From Mycobacterium sp. ITM-2016-00316 (GTDB lineage: Bacteria > Actinomycetota > Actinomycetes > Mycobacteriales > Mycobacteriaceae), in NCBI RefSeq assembly GCF_002968335.2, contig NZ_CP134398.1, positions 5,580,001 to 5,644,000 of the forward strand: a stretch of 64,000 nt of DNA, written 5' to 3'. Below the pieces are notes generated by a model. The model was not told the origin of the DNA, searched no databases, and saw nothing but the letters and a program-made list of their open reading frames with translations. Positions 34,810-47,187 of this stretch are shown one piece after another; positions within the stretch are counted from its first letter, which is position 1; each line of letters opens with the position of its first letter. Made by a program: the position numbers and the translations under genes.

Positions 34810-35336
34810 AGCTCAGTCTCCTTCACAGCGGCGTCGTTCACCGCAGCGACGCTCCGGGCGACGACCGCACCGACCGCGACTCCGGTCAGCACGTCGGTCG
34901 GGTAATGCACGCCCAGCACCAGTCGCGACAGCGCCATCACCGGGATGAGCACCAGCGGCAGGCGCGTTCCGGTGACCCGCGCCAGCAGGATCGCCGCCGC
35001 GGTGGTCGACGTCGCATGCGCCGACGGGAAGCTCAGCCTGCTCGGTGTGCCCACGTTCACCGCGATCGCCGGATGGTGCGGGCGCTGTCGTTTGACGACC
35101 CGCTTGATCACCACGGCGGCCGCGTGGGCGATAAAGGCACCGGCGCCCACGGCCAGCCACTGCCTGCGCTGCCGCGGCTCCACGACGGCCCCGAGCAGCG
35201 CGACGCCGACCCAGCCGGCGCTGTGCTCTCCGAAATGCGACAGGGTGCGCGCGGTCGTCAGCACACCCGGGCGGCCGGCCAGCGCAGCCTGCACCACCAC
35301 CAGCGCCGTTTCCTCGGGCGCCAGATCGTCGGCCAC
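34806..35336 (-). CDS. PAP2-family phosphatase, probable DPPR phosphatase
   Basis: The 176-residue membrane protein has the three PAP2 phosphatase motifs: KRVVKRQRP (about residues 76-84), PSAHATS (about 103) and SRLVLGVHYPTD (about 137-148), with catalytic His residues in the second and third. It is the ortholog of Rv3807c, proposed to remove the 5-phosphate from DPPR to give DPR, the substrate of DprE1. The GTG at 35336 starts one base after the glfT2 stop, and its own stop overlaps ubiA, so it is embedded in the arabinogalactan operon. The role is inferred from position and family. Confidence 0.88.
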   Translation of the reverse strand: MADDLAPEETALVVVQAALAGRPGVLTTARTLSHFGEHSAGWVGVALLGAVVEPRQRRQWLAVGAGAFIAHAAAVVIKRVVKRQRPHHPAIAVNVGTPSRLSFPSAHATSTTAAAILLARVTGTRLPLVLIPVMALSRLVLGVHYPTDVLTGVAVGAVVARSVAAVNDAAVKETEL

Positions 35337-35337
35337 G

Positions 35338-38760
<3,423 letters not shown>

Positions 38761-39759
38761 GTGCCGAACCGACGTCGACGCAAGCTCTCGACAGCCATGA
38801 GCGCAGTCGCCGCCCTGGCCGTCGCAAGTCCAGTCGCCATTGCCGCCGTTTCCGAGATGTCCGAGGCCACCGAGCCTCAGCATCGCGAATTCGTCCACGC
38901 CGCCATGATCACCGATCTGCCCGGCGAATTGATCAACGCGCTGTCCCAGGGCCTGTCACAGTTCGGCGTCAACATGCCGCCGATGCCGACCGGTCTGCTG
39001 ACCGGATCGCCGGCCGCCAGCCCGACGCTCGTCTCTCCCGGACTGGGCGCAACCGGCCTGACCTCGCCCGGCCTGACCTCGCCAGGTCTCACCTCGCCCG
39101 GATTGACCGCGCCGGGGCTGACCACGCCGGGCCTGACGAGCCCCGAACTCACCACGCCCGGCTTGACCGCACCCGGGCTGACCACCCCGGGCCTGACGAC
39201 GCCGGAGCTCACCACCCCCGGGCTCACCACCCCCGGCCTGAGCACCCCTGAACTGACCACCCCCGGCCTGAGCATCCCGCCGGTGGGCGCGGCGGGTCCG
39301 TCGTTGTCGCCGGCGTCACTGTCGCCCGGTTCCCTGACCGATCCCGGACTGGCCGGCCTGACCCCGGGCCTGACGGATCCGGGGCTGGGCACCGGCTTCC
39401 CCGGTGAGATTCCCATCGCCGCACCCATCGGCCTGGATCCGATGGCGGGCACCTACCCGATCCTGGGCGCGGACCCGTCGCTGGCCATGCCGGCCTCCAC
39501 CGGCGGTGGCGGCCTGCTGGGCACCATCAACAGTGCCGCCGAGCAACTCGGTGCCGGCCAGGCGATCGATCTGCTCAAGGGCATGGTGATGCCCGCCATC
39601 ATGTCGGCGGTCAAGAGTGCGGCACCTGCCGCGGCGCCCGCCGCCGCAGCCGCTCCGGCCGCTGCCGGCGCCGCTCAGGCCGGCCTCGGTGCGGCCGAGG
39701 CCGCGACCGGGGCCGCAGCCGGGGCCGTCACCGCGGCAGCCTCGGGAGCCGGTGCCTGA
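38761..39759 (+). CDS. erp: Erp (PirG), exported repetitive protein
   Basis: Erp is a mycobacterium-specific exported surface protein needed for normal envelope and growth in host cells in M. tuberculosis. The 332 residues (284 in M. tuberculosis) comprise a signal peptide with basic start (NRRRRKLS) and hydrophobic core to about residue 29, a conserved N-terminal domain (HREFVHAAMITDLPGELINAL), a central array of PGLTx-type pentapeptides (residues 101-170) and an Ala-rich C-terminal part with a hydrophobic helix. The GTG at 38761 follows GGAGA. Repeat number differs among species, as in this case. Confidence 0.95.
   Translation: MPNRRRRKLSTAMSAVAALAVASPVAIAAVSEMSEATEPQHREFVHAAMITDLPGELINALSQGLSQFGVNMPPMPTGLLTGSPAASPTLVSPGLGATGLTSPGLTSPGLTSPGLTAPGLTTPGLTSPELTTPGLTAPGLTTPGLTTPELTTPGLTTPGLSTPELTTPGLSIPPVGAAGPSLSPASLSPGSLTDPGLAGLTPGLTDPGLGTGFPGEIPIAAPIGLDPMAGTYPILGADPSLAMPASTGGGGLLGTINSAAEQLGAGQAIDLLKGMVMPAIMSAVKSAAPAAAPAAAAAPAAAGAAQAGLGAAEAATGAAAGAVTAAASGAGA
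39061..39270 (+). repeat. Erp pentapeptide repeat tract, 14 units
   Basis: Fourteen consecutive 15-bp units encode pentapeptides of the type TSPGL, TTPGL, TAPGL, TTPEL or STPEL (residues 101-170 of Erp). Pro and Leu are fixed in all units; position 4 is Gly in eleven and Glu in three, and the Glu variants are spaced at every fourth or third unit. The units differ at third codon positions, so the tract is older than a recent slippage expansion. Confidence 0.9.
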
Positions 39760-39779
39760 CCCATCCAGTCCTGTCACCG

Positions 39780-39820
39780 AACGGCACCGCAGAAGCCAGC
39801 GTCGGCTCTGCGGTGCCGTT
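39780..39820 (+). terminator. Stem-loop terminator downstream of erp
   Basis: AACGGCACCGCAG(A)AGCC at 39780-39797 pairs with GGCTCTGCGGTGCCGTT at 39804-39820: a 17-bp stem with one bulged A and a 6-nt loop (AGCGTC). There is no clear T run after it, as is usual in mycobacteria. It lies 20 bp after the erp stop and before the amidase gene. Confidence 0.75.
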
Positions 39821-39914
39821 ACAGGTGTGCCACCCGACGCACCGGGTAAAACTTTGGCACCACACGCCCGTGTCGCAACACTGGTAACACTGAGCACATA
39901 CGTAACATCAGCTC

Positions 39915-41516
39915 GTGCCACGTCGTCGCCCTGCGCCCTCCTTGCTGCTCTCTGCAGTGCTGGGCACGGTCGCGATCCTGCCGTGGGCGATCAGCGGTCT
40001 CCCCGGTGACAGCGCGCCCGCCGAGAACTCAGCGACCGCGATCACCCAGCAGCCGCTCGCCGAACTCGGTGGCGGCGAGACGATCCGGGAGATACATCAG
40101 GACACCCCGTTCTCGATGGTGGCGCTGACCGCCGACAGCCTCGACGGGACGACAGCCCGGATCCGCGCCCAGCGCGCCGATGGCAGCTGGGGTCCCTGGT
40201 ACGACGCCGAATCCCTGGAGGGTGTGGGACCGGACCGGCCCGACACCCACGGCACCGAACCGGTCTTCGTCGGGCGCACCAACACCGTGCAGATCTCGGT
40301 GACCCACACTGCACAACCACCGGCCGCAGCAGCCCCCGCGGCAGGCCCCGGGCTGGGCTATATCCCCGCCAACGTCGAACATCCGTTGCCGCAGAACGTC
40401 AATGCGGTCCTCATCAGCCCACCCGAGGCACCGGTGGACGTGCAATTCCCACCCCCCACCGCGGCGACCGTCCCCGGCCAGGCACCACAGGTCATCACCC
40501 GCGCCCAGTGGGGCGCCAACGAATCGATGAAGTGCGGCGCCCCCATCTACGACCGGGGGATCCGGGCGGCCGTCCTGCATCACACCGCGGGCAGCAACGA
40601 CTACACGCCGCAGGACTCGGCGGGCATCGTCCGGTCCATCTACGAGTACCACGCCCGCACCCTTGGCTGGTGCGATATCGCCTACAACGCCATGGTCGAC
40701 AAGTACGGACAGGTCTTCGAGGGCCGTGCCGGCGGTATGAGCAGGGCCGTGCAGGGCGCGCACACCGGCGGTTTCAACTCCGACACCTGGGGTGTGGCGA
40801 TGCTCGGCGATTTCAACACCGAGCCGCCGACGCCGATCCAATTACGCACCACCGGAAGGCTGCTCGGCTGGCGACTCGGTCTGGACCGCGTCGACCCGCA
40901 CGGCAGCGTGGCACTGACCTCGGCGGGCGGCAGCTTCACCCTGTTCCCGCGCGGCGCGACGCCCACCCTGCCCAATATCTTCACCCACCGCGATGTCGGC
41001 AACACCGACTGCCCGGGCGACGCCGCCTACGCGCAGATGGGTCTGTTGCGCGATATCGCCGCCCGGTTCAATCAGCCACCGGGGCCGCAGGATCTGGTCG
41101 ACACGCTGCGCGGTGGCGCCATCTTCACCAAGTGGCAGGCGCTGCGCAGCGACGCCGGACCGCTGGGCATGCCGACCTCACCGGAGGCTTACGGTTTCGG
41201 GGCCACCCGGTATGTCACCTTCGACCGCGGCGCCATGTACTGGACACCGGAGACCGGCGCCCAACCCGTCACCGGGGCCATCTACGAGGCTTGGGGCACA
41301 CTGGGATTCGAGCGGGGCGCACTGGGATTGCCGACGAGCGCCGAGATTCCCGAACCACTGTGGATCAAGCAGAACTTCCAGCACGGCACGCTCAACTTCG
41401 ACCGCGAGACCGGTCTGGTCACCCGCGTCATCGACGGTGTGCCCGTGCAGCTTCCGCGCCCCGACCATTCCCCCGTGCAGCTGGAGCGGTTCACCCCGAT
41501 CAACAATCGGGCCTGA
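39915..41516 (+). CDS. Secreted PGRP-type N-acetylmuramoyl-L-alanine amidase with LGFP repeats
   Basis: The 533-residue protein is the ortholog of Rv3811 by sequence and position. A signal peptide (LLLSAVLGTVAILPWAISG) opens it. The central PGRP/Amidase_2 domain begins at RAQWGANESMKC (about residue 197) with zinc-ligand motifs VLHHTAGSND, FTHRDVGNTDCPGD and the Tyr region YNAMVDKYGQVFEGRAGG. C-terminal LGFP-type repeats (GPLGMPTSPE, GTLGFERGALGLPTSAE) should bind the cell wall. It should cleave the stem peptide from muramic acid outside the membrane. Start is the GTG at 39915. The proposed reaction follows from the family; it was not shown here. Confidence 0.9.
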   Translation: MPRRRPAPSLLLSAVLGTVAILPWAISGLPGDSAPAENSATAITQQPLAELGGGETIREIHQDTPFSMVALTADSLDGTTARIRAQRADGSWGPWYDAESLEGVGPDRPDTHGTEPVFVGRTNTVQISVTHTAQPPAAAAPAAGPGLGYIPANVEHPLPQNVNAVLISPPEAPVDVQFPPPTAATVPGQAPQVITRAQWGANESMKCGAPIYDRGIRAAVLHHTAGSNDYTPQDSAGIVRSIYEYHARTLGWCDIAYNAMVDKYGQVFEGRAGGMSRAVQGAHTGGFNSDTWGVAMLGDFNTEPPTPIQLRTTGRLLGWRLGLDRVDPHGSVALTSAGGSFTLFPRGATPTLPNIFTHRDVGNTDCPGDAAYAQMGLLRDIAARFNQPPGPQDLVDTLRGGAIFTKWQALRSDAGPLGMPTSPEAYGFGATRYVTFDRGAMYWTPETGAQPVTGAIYEAWGTLGFERGALGLPTSAEIPEPLWIKQNFQHGTLNFDRETGLVTRVIDGVPVQLPRPDHSPVQLERFTPINNRA

Positions 41517-41583
41517 ACCGGCTAGGCCCAATTCCCGGGCTCCTCAACGCGGCTCGTACCTCGCCGCTTGATCGGTCGCCCGG

Positions 41584-42396
41584 CTAGAGCCACCAACGTT
41601 CGAGCACGCGGGCCAGACCGTCATCGGTGTTCGGCGCAGTGACCTCATCGGCGGCCGCCATCGCATCCGGATGGGCGTTGCCCATGGCGACGCCCAGCCC
41701 GGCCCAACGCAGCATGGGAATGTCATTGGGCATATCGCCGAAGGCCACGATATCGGCGGCCTCGATACCCAGCGGGCCGGCGATCTCGGCGATCCCGGTC
41801 GCCTTGCTCAGTCCGCGCGGCAACACCTCGATGAGCCCGTTGTTGGTCGAGTAGGTCAGGTCCCCCTCGATACCGACGTGCGGGGCGAGTGCGGCGGCCA
41901 TGTCTCCGCTGCGCGCGCCGGCCTTGCGGATCAACAGCTTGACCGCGGGTGCGCTCAACAGATCCTCCAGCGACACCTCGGTGTTGTCCGGGTTGAGCCA
42001 GGCATGTTCGTAACCGGGTGAGCTGACGAACTGCGGGGTCGCCGCATCGTGGGCGCTGCGGCCGACCCGCTCCACCGCCAGGCCGGCACCGGGGATCACC
42101 CGGGCCGCGATCTCGGCCAGTGTGATCAACTGCTGCACCGACAGGGTGCGGGCCGAGATGATGCGGTCGGTCTCCGGGTCATAGACCACCGCACCGTTGG
42201 CGCAGACCGATATCGGTGCGAAACCGAGTTGCTCGACGACCGGGGGCACCCAGCGCGGCGGCCTTCCGGTCGCCAGGACGAAACGGGTGCCTGCGGCAAC
42301 GGCGGCACGCACGGCCGCGGCGGTGCGCGGTGTCACCCGTTCGTGCTCATCGAGCAGCGTGCCGTCGACGTCGGTGGCGATCATTGCGGGCAGCAT
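41584..42396 (-). CDS. HAD-superfamily (Cof-type) phosphatase
   Basis: The 270-residue protein is a Cof/IIB HAD hydrolase. Motif I is IATDVDGTLLDE (residues 6-17), motif II lies in VLATGRPPRW, motif III is the Lys of KATGIAEI and motif IV is FGDMPNDIPML. The C2-type cap lies between motifs II and III. Such enzymes dephosphorylate sugar phosphates, FMN or similar metabolites; the substrate is unknown. It is the Rv3813c ortholog by position next to the amidase gene, with the PE_PGRS gene of M. tuberculosis missing between them. It is convergent with the amidase gene. Confidence 0.88.
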   Translation of the reverse strand: MLPAMIATDVDGTLLDEHERVTPRTAAAVRAAVAAGTRFVLATGRPPRWVPPVVEQLGFAPISVCANGAVVYDPETDRIISARTLSVQQLITLAEIAARVIPGAGLAVERVGRSAHDAATPQFVSSPGYEHAWLNPDNTEVSLEDLLSAPAVKLLIRKAGARSGDMAAALAPHVGIEGDLTYSTNNGLIEVLPRGLSKATGIAEIAGPLGIEAADIVAFGDMPNDIPMLRWAGLGVAMGNAHPDAMAAADEVTAPNTDDGLARVLERWWL

Positions 42397-42507
42397 CAGC
42401 GGCGTTCCCCGCGTGGTGGTGCTTGCATTGCCGTCCTCAAATCGCTCCTCTTGTGGTCCACACCCACTCCGCGGTCTCCATGCGCTGGAGACCGGTTCCC
42501 CGAAGGG

Positions 42508-43281
42508 CTACTCCGGCGCCTCACCGGGGGGCTTGGCCGCACGCTTGGCCGCCTTCTCGGCGGCCTCCTCCATGTCCATCCGGTTCGCCTCGGCCAATGT
42601 CGGCGCACCGCCACCCAGCCGGTGCGGCACCCAGAACTCGCCCCTGGGATGCGACCCGTAGGACTCCTGCACCTTCTCCAGCAGATGCTGCATCCGGTGG
42701 TGCAGCAGTTCGGTCAGCTCGGCCGGCGGCAGCGTCGGATAGATCGGTTCGCCGACGGCGATCGAGATCGGCACCTTGGGCCTGCGCATATTGCGCGGGT
42801 GCCCCTTGGTCCAGACCCGCTGGGCGCCCCAGATGATGTGCGGGATGATCGGCACATCGGCGGCGATCGCCATCCGCGCGGCCCCGGACTTGAATCCCTT
42901 GATCTCGAAGCTGCGGCTGATGGTCGCCTCGGGGTAGACGCCGACCAACTCGCCCGCCTTCAGTGCTGCGCAGGCCGCGGCGAAGGAGTCGGCGCCACTG
43001 GCCCGGTCCACCTCGATATGGCGCAGGCTGCGCATCAGCGGCCCGCCGATCTTGTGGTCGAAGACTTCCTTCTTCGCCATGAAGCGGACCTTGCGGCCGC
43101 GGCCCTGCCGGTAGGCGGGCAGCCCGGCGAAGGTGAAGTCGAAGTAGCTGGTGTGGTTCACGGCGATGACGGCACCGCCGGTCACCGGCAGGTTCTCCAC
43201 ACCGGTCACGGTGAACTTCAGCCCCTGCAGCCGCCAGACCAGCCGGGCGGCTTGGATGACTGTCCCGTATACCGGTTCCAC
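42508..43281 (-). CDS. PlsC-type 1-acylglycerol-3-phosphate acyltransferase family protein
   Basis: This lysophospholipid acyltransferase-family protein has the catalytic NHTSYFDF (H-x4-D) motif near residue 46, a second block with EVFDHKIGGPLMRSL, and GVYPEATISRSF near residue 118. The third block has Glu-Ala-Thr-Ile-Ser where classical PlsC has Glu-Gly-Thr-Arg-Ser, as in the mycobacterial Rv3814c-Rv3816c group. M. tuberculosis has three such genes in tandem, here only one. The C-terminal tail is Ala/Lys rich. The GTG at 43281 (MEPVYGTVIQ) is chosen as it begins at the usual point; the open frame continues to 43359. Confidence 0.86.
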   Translation of the reverse strand: MEPVYGTVIQAARLVWRLQGLKFTVTGVENLPVTGGAVIAVNHTSYFDFTFAGLPAYRQGRGRKVRFMAKKEVFDHKIGGPLMRSLRHIEVDRASGADSFAAACAALKAGELVGVYPEATISRSFEIKGFKSGAARMAIAADVPIIPHIIWGAQRVWTKGHPRNMRRPKVPISIAVGEPIYPTLPPAELTELLHHRMQHLLEKVQESYGSHPRGEFWVPHRLGGGAPTLAEANRMDMEEAAEKAAKRAAKPPGEAPE

Positions 43282-43377
43282 ACGACCCAGCCTAGTTCCA
43301 CCCGCCCGCCGAAGCGGAAGAGCGCCCGCTCTGGCGCTAAACTCGTGACCGAGCGTCAACCATCAGGAAGGGCATTC

Positions 43378-44937
43378 GTGCAGGTCACAAGCGTCGGACA
43401 CGCCGGTTTTCGGATTGACACGGAAGCCGGCAGCATTCTGTGCGACCCCTGGGTCAATCCGGCCTACTTCACGTCCTGGTTCCCGTTCCCGGACAACAGC
43501 GGACTGGACTGGGACGCGCTGGGGGACTGCGACTACCTCTACGTCAGTCACCTGCACAAGGATCATTTCGACCCGGCACTGCTGCGCGCGCACGTCAACA
43601 AGGATGCCGTCGTGCTGCTGCCCGATTACCCGGTGCCGGATCTGCGCCGCGCGCTGGAGTCGCTGGGTTTCCACACGTTCGTCGAGACCACCGATTCGGT
43701 GAAGCACCGGGTCAGCGGGCCCAAGGGCGACCTCGACGTGATGATCGTCGCGCTGCGGGCACCGGCCGACGGGCCGATCGGAGACTCCGGTCTGGTGGTG
43801 TCCGACGGCGCCACAACCGCTTTCAACATGAACGACGCCCGCCCGATCGACCTCGACATGCTGGCCGCCGAGTTCGGCCATATCGACGTGCACATGCTGC
43901 AGTACTCCGGGGCCATCTGGTACCCGATGGTCTACGACATGCCGGCCCGGGCCAAGGCGGCGTTCGGCACCCAGAAGCGACAGCGCCAGATGGATCGCTG
44001 CCGCCAGTACATCGCCCAGGTGGGCGCCACCTGGGTGGTGCCCTCGGCCGGTCCGCCCTGCTTTCTGGACCCCGCCCTGCGCGATCTCAACGACGATCAG
44101 GGCGATCCGGCCAACATCTTCCCGGATCAAATCGTGTTCCTGGACCAGATGCGCCGCCACGGGCACGACGGTGGCCTGCTGATGATCCCCGGATCGACCG
44201 CGGATTTCACCGGCTCGCAGCTCAATTCGCTCACCCACCCGGTCGAGGACCCGGAGTCCATCTTCACCACCGGCAAGGCCACCTACATCGAGGAGTACGC
44301 GCAGCGCCAGGCACCGGTGCTGGCCGCCGAGAAGGCGGCGTGGGCCCCGGCCGACGGCGATCCGCTGCTGGAGCCGCTGCGCGCGCTGTTCGAGCCGATC
44401 ATGCTGCAATCCGATCAGATCTGCGACGGCATCGGCTATCCCGTCGAGCTACGACTACCGGGCGACAAGAGCATCGAGACCGTGGTCATCGACTTTCCGA
44501 AACGGGCTGTGCGTGAACCTGTTCCCGACGAGAAGTTCCGCTACGGGTTCGAGATCCCGGCGCAGCTGGTGCGCACGGTGGTCCGCGACAGCGAGCCCGA
44601 CTGGGTGAACACCATCTTCCTGTCCACCCGGTTCAAGGCGTGGCGGGTCGGCGGATACAACGAGTACCTCTACACCTTCTTCAAATGTCTCACCGATGAA
44701 CGGATCGCCTATGCCGACGGATGGTTCGCCGAGGCACACGATGACAGCGCCTCGACCGTCCTGGACGGTTGGGACATTCAGCGCCGCTGCCCGCATCTGA
44801 AGGCCGATCTGTCCACATTCGGTGTGGTCGAAGGATCCACGCTCACGTGCAACCTGCACGGCTGGCAGTGGAACCTGGAGACCGGGCGTTGCCTGACGGC
44901 GAAGGGCCACCAGCTCAGGAGCTCGAGAACGTTATGA
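43378..44937 (+). CDS. MBL-fold and Rieske [2Fe-2S] fusion protein
   Basis: The 519-residue protein joins two domains. Residues 1 to about 330 are an UlaG-like metallo-beta-lactamase fold with TSVGHAGFRI, HLHKDHFDP (HxHxDH) and MLQYSGAIWYP. The C-terminal 60 residues are a Rieske cluster domain: CPHLKADLS, then CNLHGWQWN, that is CxH...CxxH. It is the Rv3818 ortholog by position and length. The pairing of these two domains recalls CMP-sialic acid hydroxylase, but the order is reversed and the substrate is unknown. The GTG at 43378 follows GGAAGGGC. It overlaps the next gene by four bases (ATGA). Confidence 0.87.
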   Translation: MQVTSVGHAGFRIDTEAGSILCDPWVNPAYFTSWFPFPDNSGLDWDALGDCDYLYVSHLHKDHFDPALLRAHVNKDAVVLLPDYPVPDLRRALESLGFHTFVETTDSVKHRVSGPKGDLDVMIVALRAPADGPIGDSGLVVSDGATTAFNMNDARPIDLDMLAAEFGHIDVHMLQYSGAIWYPMVYDMPARAKAAFGTQKRQRQMDRCRQYIAQVGATWVVPSAGPPCFLDPALRDLNDDQGDPANIFPDQIVFLDQMRRHGHDGGLLMIPGSTADFTGSQLNSLTHPVEDPESIFTTGKATYIEEYAQRQAPVLAAEKAAWAPADGDPLLEPLRALFEPIMLQSDQICDGIGYPVELRLPGDKSIETVVIDFPKRAVREPVPDEKFRYGFEIPAQLVRTVVRDSEPDWVNTIFLSTRFKAWRVGGYNEYLYTFFKCLTDERIAYADGWFAEAHDDSASTVLDGWDIQRRCPHLKADLSTFGVVEGSTLTCNLHGWQWNLETGRCLTAKGHQLRSSRTL

Positions 44938-45269
44938 CCACGACGGTGTCCTACGATGACGGCCTGATCCAGCTCGATCGCCAGGCCCTGACGCTGCGGC
45001 GCTACCATTTTCCGTCGGGCACCTCGAAAATCATTCCCCTGCAAGCGATCCGCGGCTACCGAGCCGAGTCGATGGGCTTGGTGTTCGACCGGTTCCGAAT
45101 CTGGGGGCCCTCGGACGATCCGCGTCGCTGGTTGCCGCTGGACGTGTGGCGTCCCATCAAATCGACCCTGGTGGTGCTCGACGTTCCCGGCACCCGGCCC
45201 AGCCCGGCGTTCACCCCGCTACGCGTCAAGGAGTTCCTGTCGGTACTCGAGGAACTGCTGGCGGACTAA
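44934..45269 (+). CDS. Conserved hypothetical protein coupled to the MBL-Rieske gene
   Basis: The 111-residue product has no motif that I can name. It is mostly beta-prone (TTTVSYDDGLIQLDRQALTL, FPSGTSKIIPLQAIRGYRA) with a short C-terminal helix (PLRVKEFLSVLEELLAD), a layout like PH-domain-type small proteins; this is only a fold guess. The ATG overlaps the stop of the MBL-Rieske gene, so it is translated with it and may assist it. Its 3' end overlaps the convergent MOSC gene by four bases. Confidence 0.8.
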   Translation: MTTTVSYDDGLIQLDRQALTLRRYHFPSGTSKIIPLQAIRGYRAESMGLVFDRFRIWGPSDDPRRWLPLDVWRPIKSTLVVLDVPGTRPSPAFTPLRVKEFLSVLEELLAD

Positions 45270-46252
45270 CGTTCCCGCAGCACGGTCGCCTCCAGCAACC
45301 GCTGCACGCCCTTGGTCGCCGATTTGTTCATGGTCGTGACGGCCCGCTGGAATGCGTTGGGCGGCTTGGCGACATGAACCCGAACCTCGTCACCGACGCT
45401 GACCAGACCGGAGGCCGACACATCGGCGTAGACGCCCAGGAAGCGGTTGGTGCGTTCGGCCAGCTGCCGGGTGATGGCCTTGTCCAGTTCGACGCCGGGC
45501 TGCGGACGGGTCGGCACCACACACCGGATGGTCGGGATGGTGACCTCAAGCCGAGCCGTCCCGATGCTCAACTCGCCGCCCACCCATACCGTTTCGGGGA
45601 AATCCGGACCGCCCTCGCCGGTGTCGACGAGTACGTTGGGGCGAAACCGGCGCACATCGTAGGGTTCGGGACCGGGCGCCAGCTGGCGCAGGCTCGCAGT
45701 GCTCATCAGGTGCACCGGGCTCAGGTCGGCGAAGCTGCCCGGCGGTGTGGAAAACCGGGCCAGCGTGATGATGTCCTTGGTCGAGAAGACCGACGTGTCC
45801 GGCAATGCCTCGTCCTCGCCGAGCCCGAAGTCCTTGCGCACCTGCGCGGCCCGGAAGTTGGCCAGCGAGTCCGACACCGACATCCGGTGCTGGCTGGTGT
45901 CCTCGACCGGAGGCAGTGCCACCAGCCTCATCTCCCGGCCGGCCAGTCGCGACAGCGCGTCGTCGATCGACCGATCGTCGGAGGTCAGTTCGCTGCCGTC
46001 GGGGAAGGTCACCACGACCGCCGGGACATTGCCCGGCCCGGCGTCCACACCGGGTTCGTCCAGATAGCGCGCGGTGCAGCCGAGCAGCACCGGCAGGCGC
46101 CGAGCCGAGGCCGTAACCCCCTTCTGGACATCGCGGACCGCCCACAGCCGGTCGGCGTGTACGCCGCGGCGATCGATGCGCACCCGATCGACTCGGCTGC
46201 CGCCCATCGACTTGACCGGGAAACGCCAGAGCTCGCGCACCGTGCCTGTCAT
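45266..46252 (-). CDS. MOSC-domain protein (YcbX-like)
   Basis: The 328-residue protein has the MOSC N-terminal barrel (VRELWRFPVKSMGGSRVDRV, residues 4-23) followed by the MOSC domain, with the conserved Cys in TIPTIRCVVPTRPQPG near residue 240 and the RFRPNVLVDT block. MOSC proteins bind molybdenum cofactor sulfur and relatives reduce N-hydroxylated compounds; the partner here is unknown. It starts at an ATG at 46252, five bases from the downstream end of the neighbouring DUF5718 gene, so the two are likely cotranscribed. Confidence 0.86.
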   Translation of the reverse strand: MTGTVRELWRFPVKSMGGSRVDRVRIDRRGVHADRLWAVRDVQKGVTASARRLPVLLGCTARYLDEPGVDAGPGNVPAVVVTFPDGSELTSDDRSIDDALSRLAGREMRLVALPPVEDTSQHRMSVSDSLANFRAAQVRKDFGLGEDEALPDTSVFSTKDIITLARFSTPPGSFADLSPVHLMSTASLRQLAPGPEPYDVRRFRPNVLVDTGEGGPDFPETVWVGGELSIGTARLEVTIPTIRCVVPTRPQPGVELDKAITRQLAERTNRFLGVYADVSASGLVSVGDEVRVHVAKPPNAFQRAVTTMNKSATKGVQRLLEATVLRER

Positions 46253-46257
46253 CGGAC

Positions 46258-47064
46258 CTACTTACCCGAAACCGTCTGCCGCAGTTCCGAAGCCGCGTCG
46301 GATGCGGTGTCATAGACCCGCACGACAGCCTCGTCGCCGGGCGATAGGTAGGTCGACTCGCCCAGTTCGGTGTAGCGCGTCGCACCGATACCGATGAGCA
46401 CATGCTCGGGATGACCGGAGGCCACCATCAGCGCGCCGACGTCCTCCAGTGGCGTCTCCGGCGATCCCTTCTGGTTGGCCAACCGCTCGGTGATCCAGTC
46501 CAGCAGTACCTCGCCGTAGTAGGAGTAGCCCAGCAACGGGCTGTCCACCCCGTACTCGTGCTGCTGCCCGTCGGCACTGTTGAGGTAGCAGACCAGCCGC
46601 AGGGTGGCGGTCGGGCCGTCCGGCGTCAGATCACTGATATCGAAGAGCTGGCGCGCAACACCTTTGGAGGCCGGCCCCCAGTTCTTCTTGTAGCTGATCT
46701 TGGGCGCTCCCGGCCGACGGATCGAGCAGTCGTTGAATGCGCCGAGGGCGAACGGCTCCAGCGATGCCACCGTGTCCCCGCGCCACACCACCCGGCAGGC
46801 CAGACCGACCTCGGGTTCGATCTGCAGGTTCAGCGGCTCGTCACTGGCCGGCAGGGTGATGGCATCGTGCGACAGCGGGAATTCACCGAGGAAGGTGTCA
46901 TTACCCGGGGCGTACCACGGGAAGATACCCTTGGGCGCCGTTCCCTCGGAGACGACGTTGACGAAATCGTCTGCCTCCCCGGCCTGTTCGAGGTGACCGG
47001 CGAAGTTGCCGGCCACTCCGAAGCCGAACCATGTGCGCAGTTCCGCGGAGTCGATCTCGATCAT
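46258..47064 (-). CDS. DUF5718-type conserved protein
   Basis: The 268-residue protein opens with IDSAELRTWFGFGVAGNFAGH and contains GIFPWYAPG, PEVGLACRVVW, APKISYKKNWG and SPLLGYSYYGEVLLDWI. I recall this pattern as DUF5718, possibly a relative of fumarylacetoacetate hydrolase-like folds; no reaction is known to me. The ATG at 47064 was preferred over one three codons upstream. It is upstream of the MOSC gene with a 5-bp gap. Confidence 0.75.
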   Translation of the reverse strand: MIEIDSAELRTWFGFGVAGNFAGHLEQAGEADDFVNVVSEGTAPKGIFPWYAPGNDTFLGEFPLSHDAITLPASDEPLNLQIEPEVGLACRVVWRGDTVASLEPFALGAFNDCSIRRPGAPKISYKKNWGPASKGVARQLFDISDLTPDGPTATLRLVCYLNSADGQQHEYGVDSPLLGYSYYGEVLLDWITERLANQKGSPETPLEDVGALMVASGHPEHVLIGIGATRYTELGESTYLSPGDEAVVRVYDTASDAASELRQTVSGK

Positions 47065-47187
47065 GGCTGCCACCCTACTGCGGGCACCTCAAGCCGGTGA
47101 CAACTCGTCCTTAAGTCGACCGCGTCAGGCTGTGTCCGACCAGTTCCGGTCCGAGAACGCCGCAGCTGCCCGCCGAGGAGGATCGCC

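Noticed and set aside
39061..39270. Regular repeats in erp as a CRISPR array
   Set aside because: The units are 15 bp, without spacers, and encode the known Erp pentapeptides in frame.
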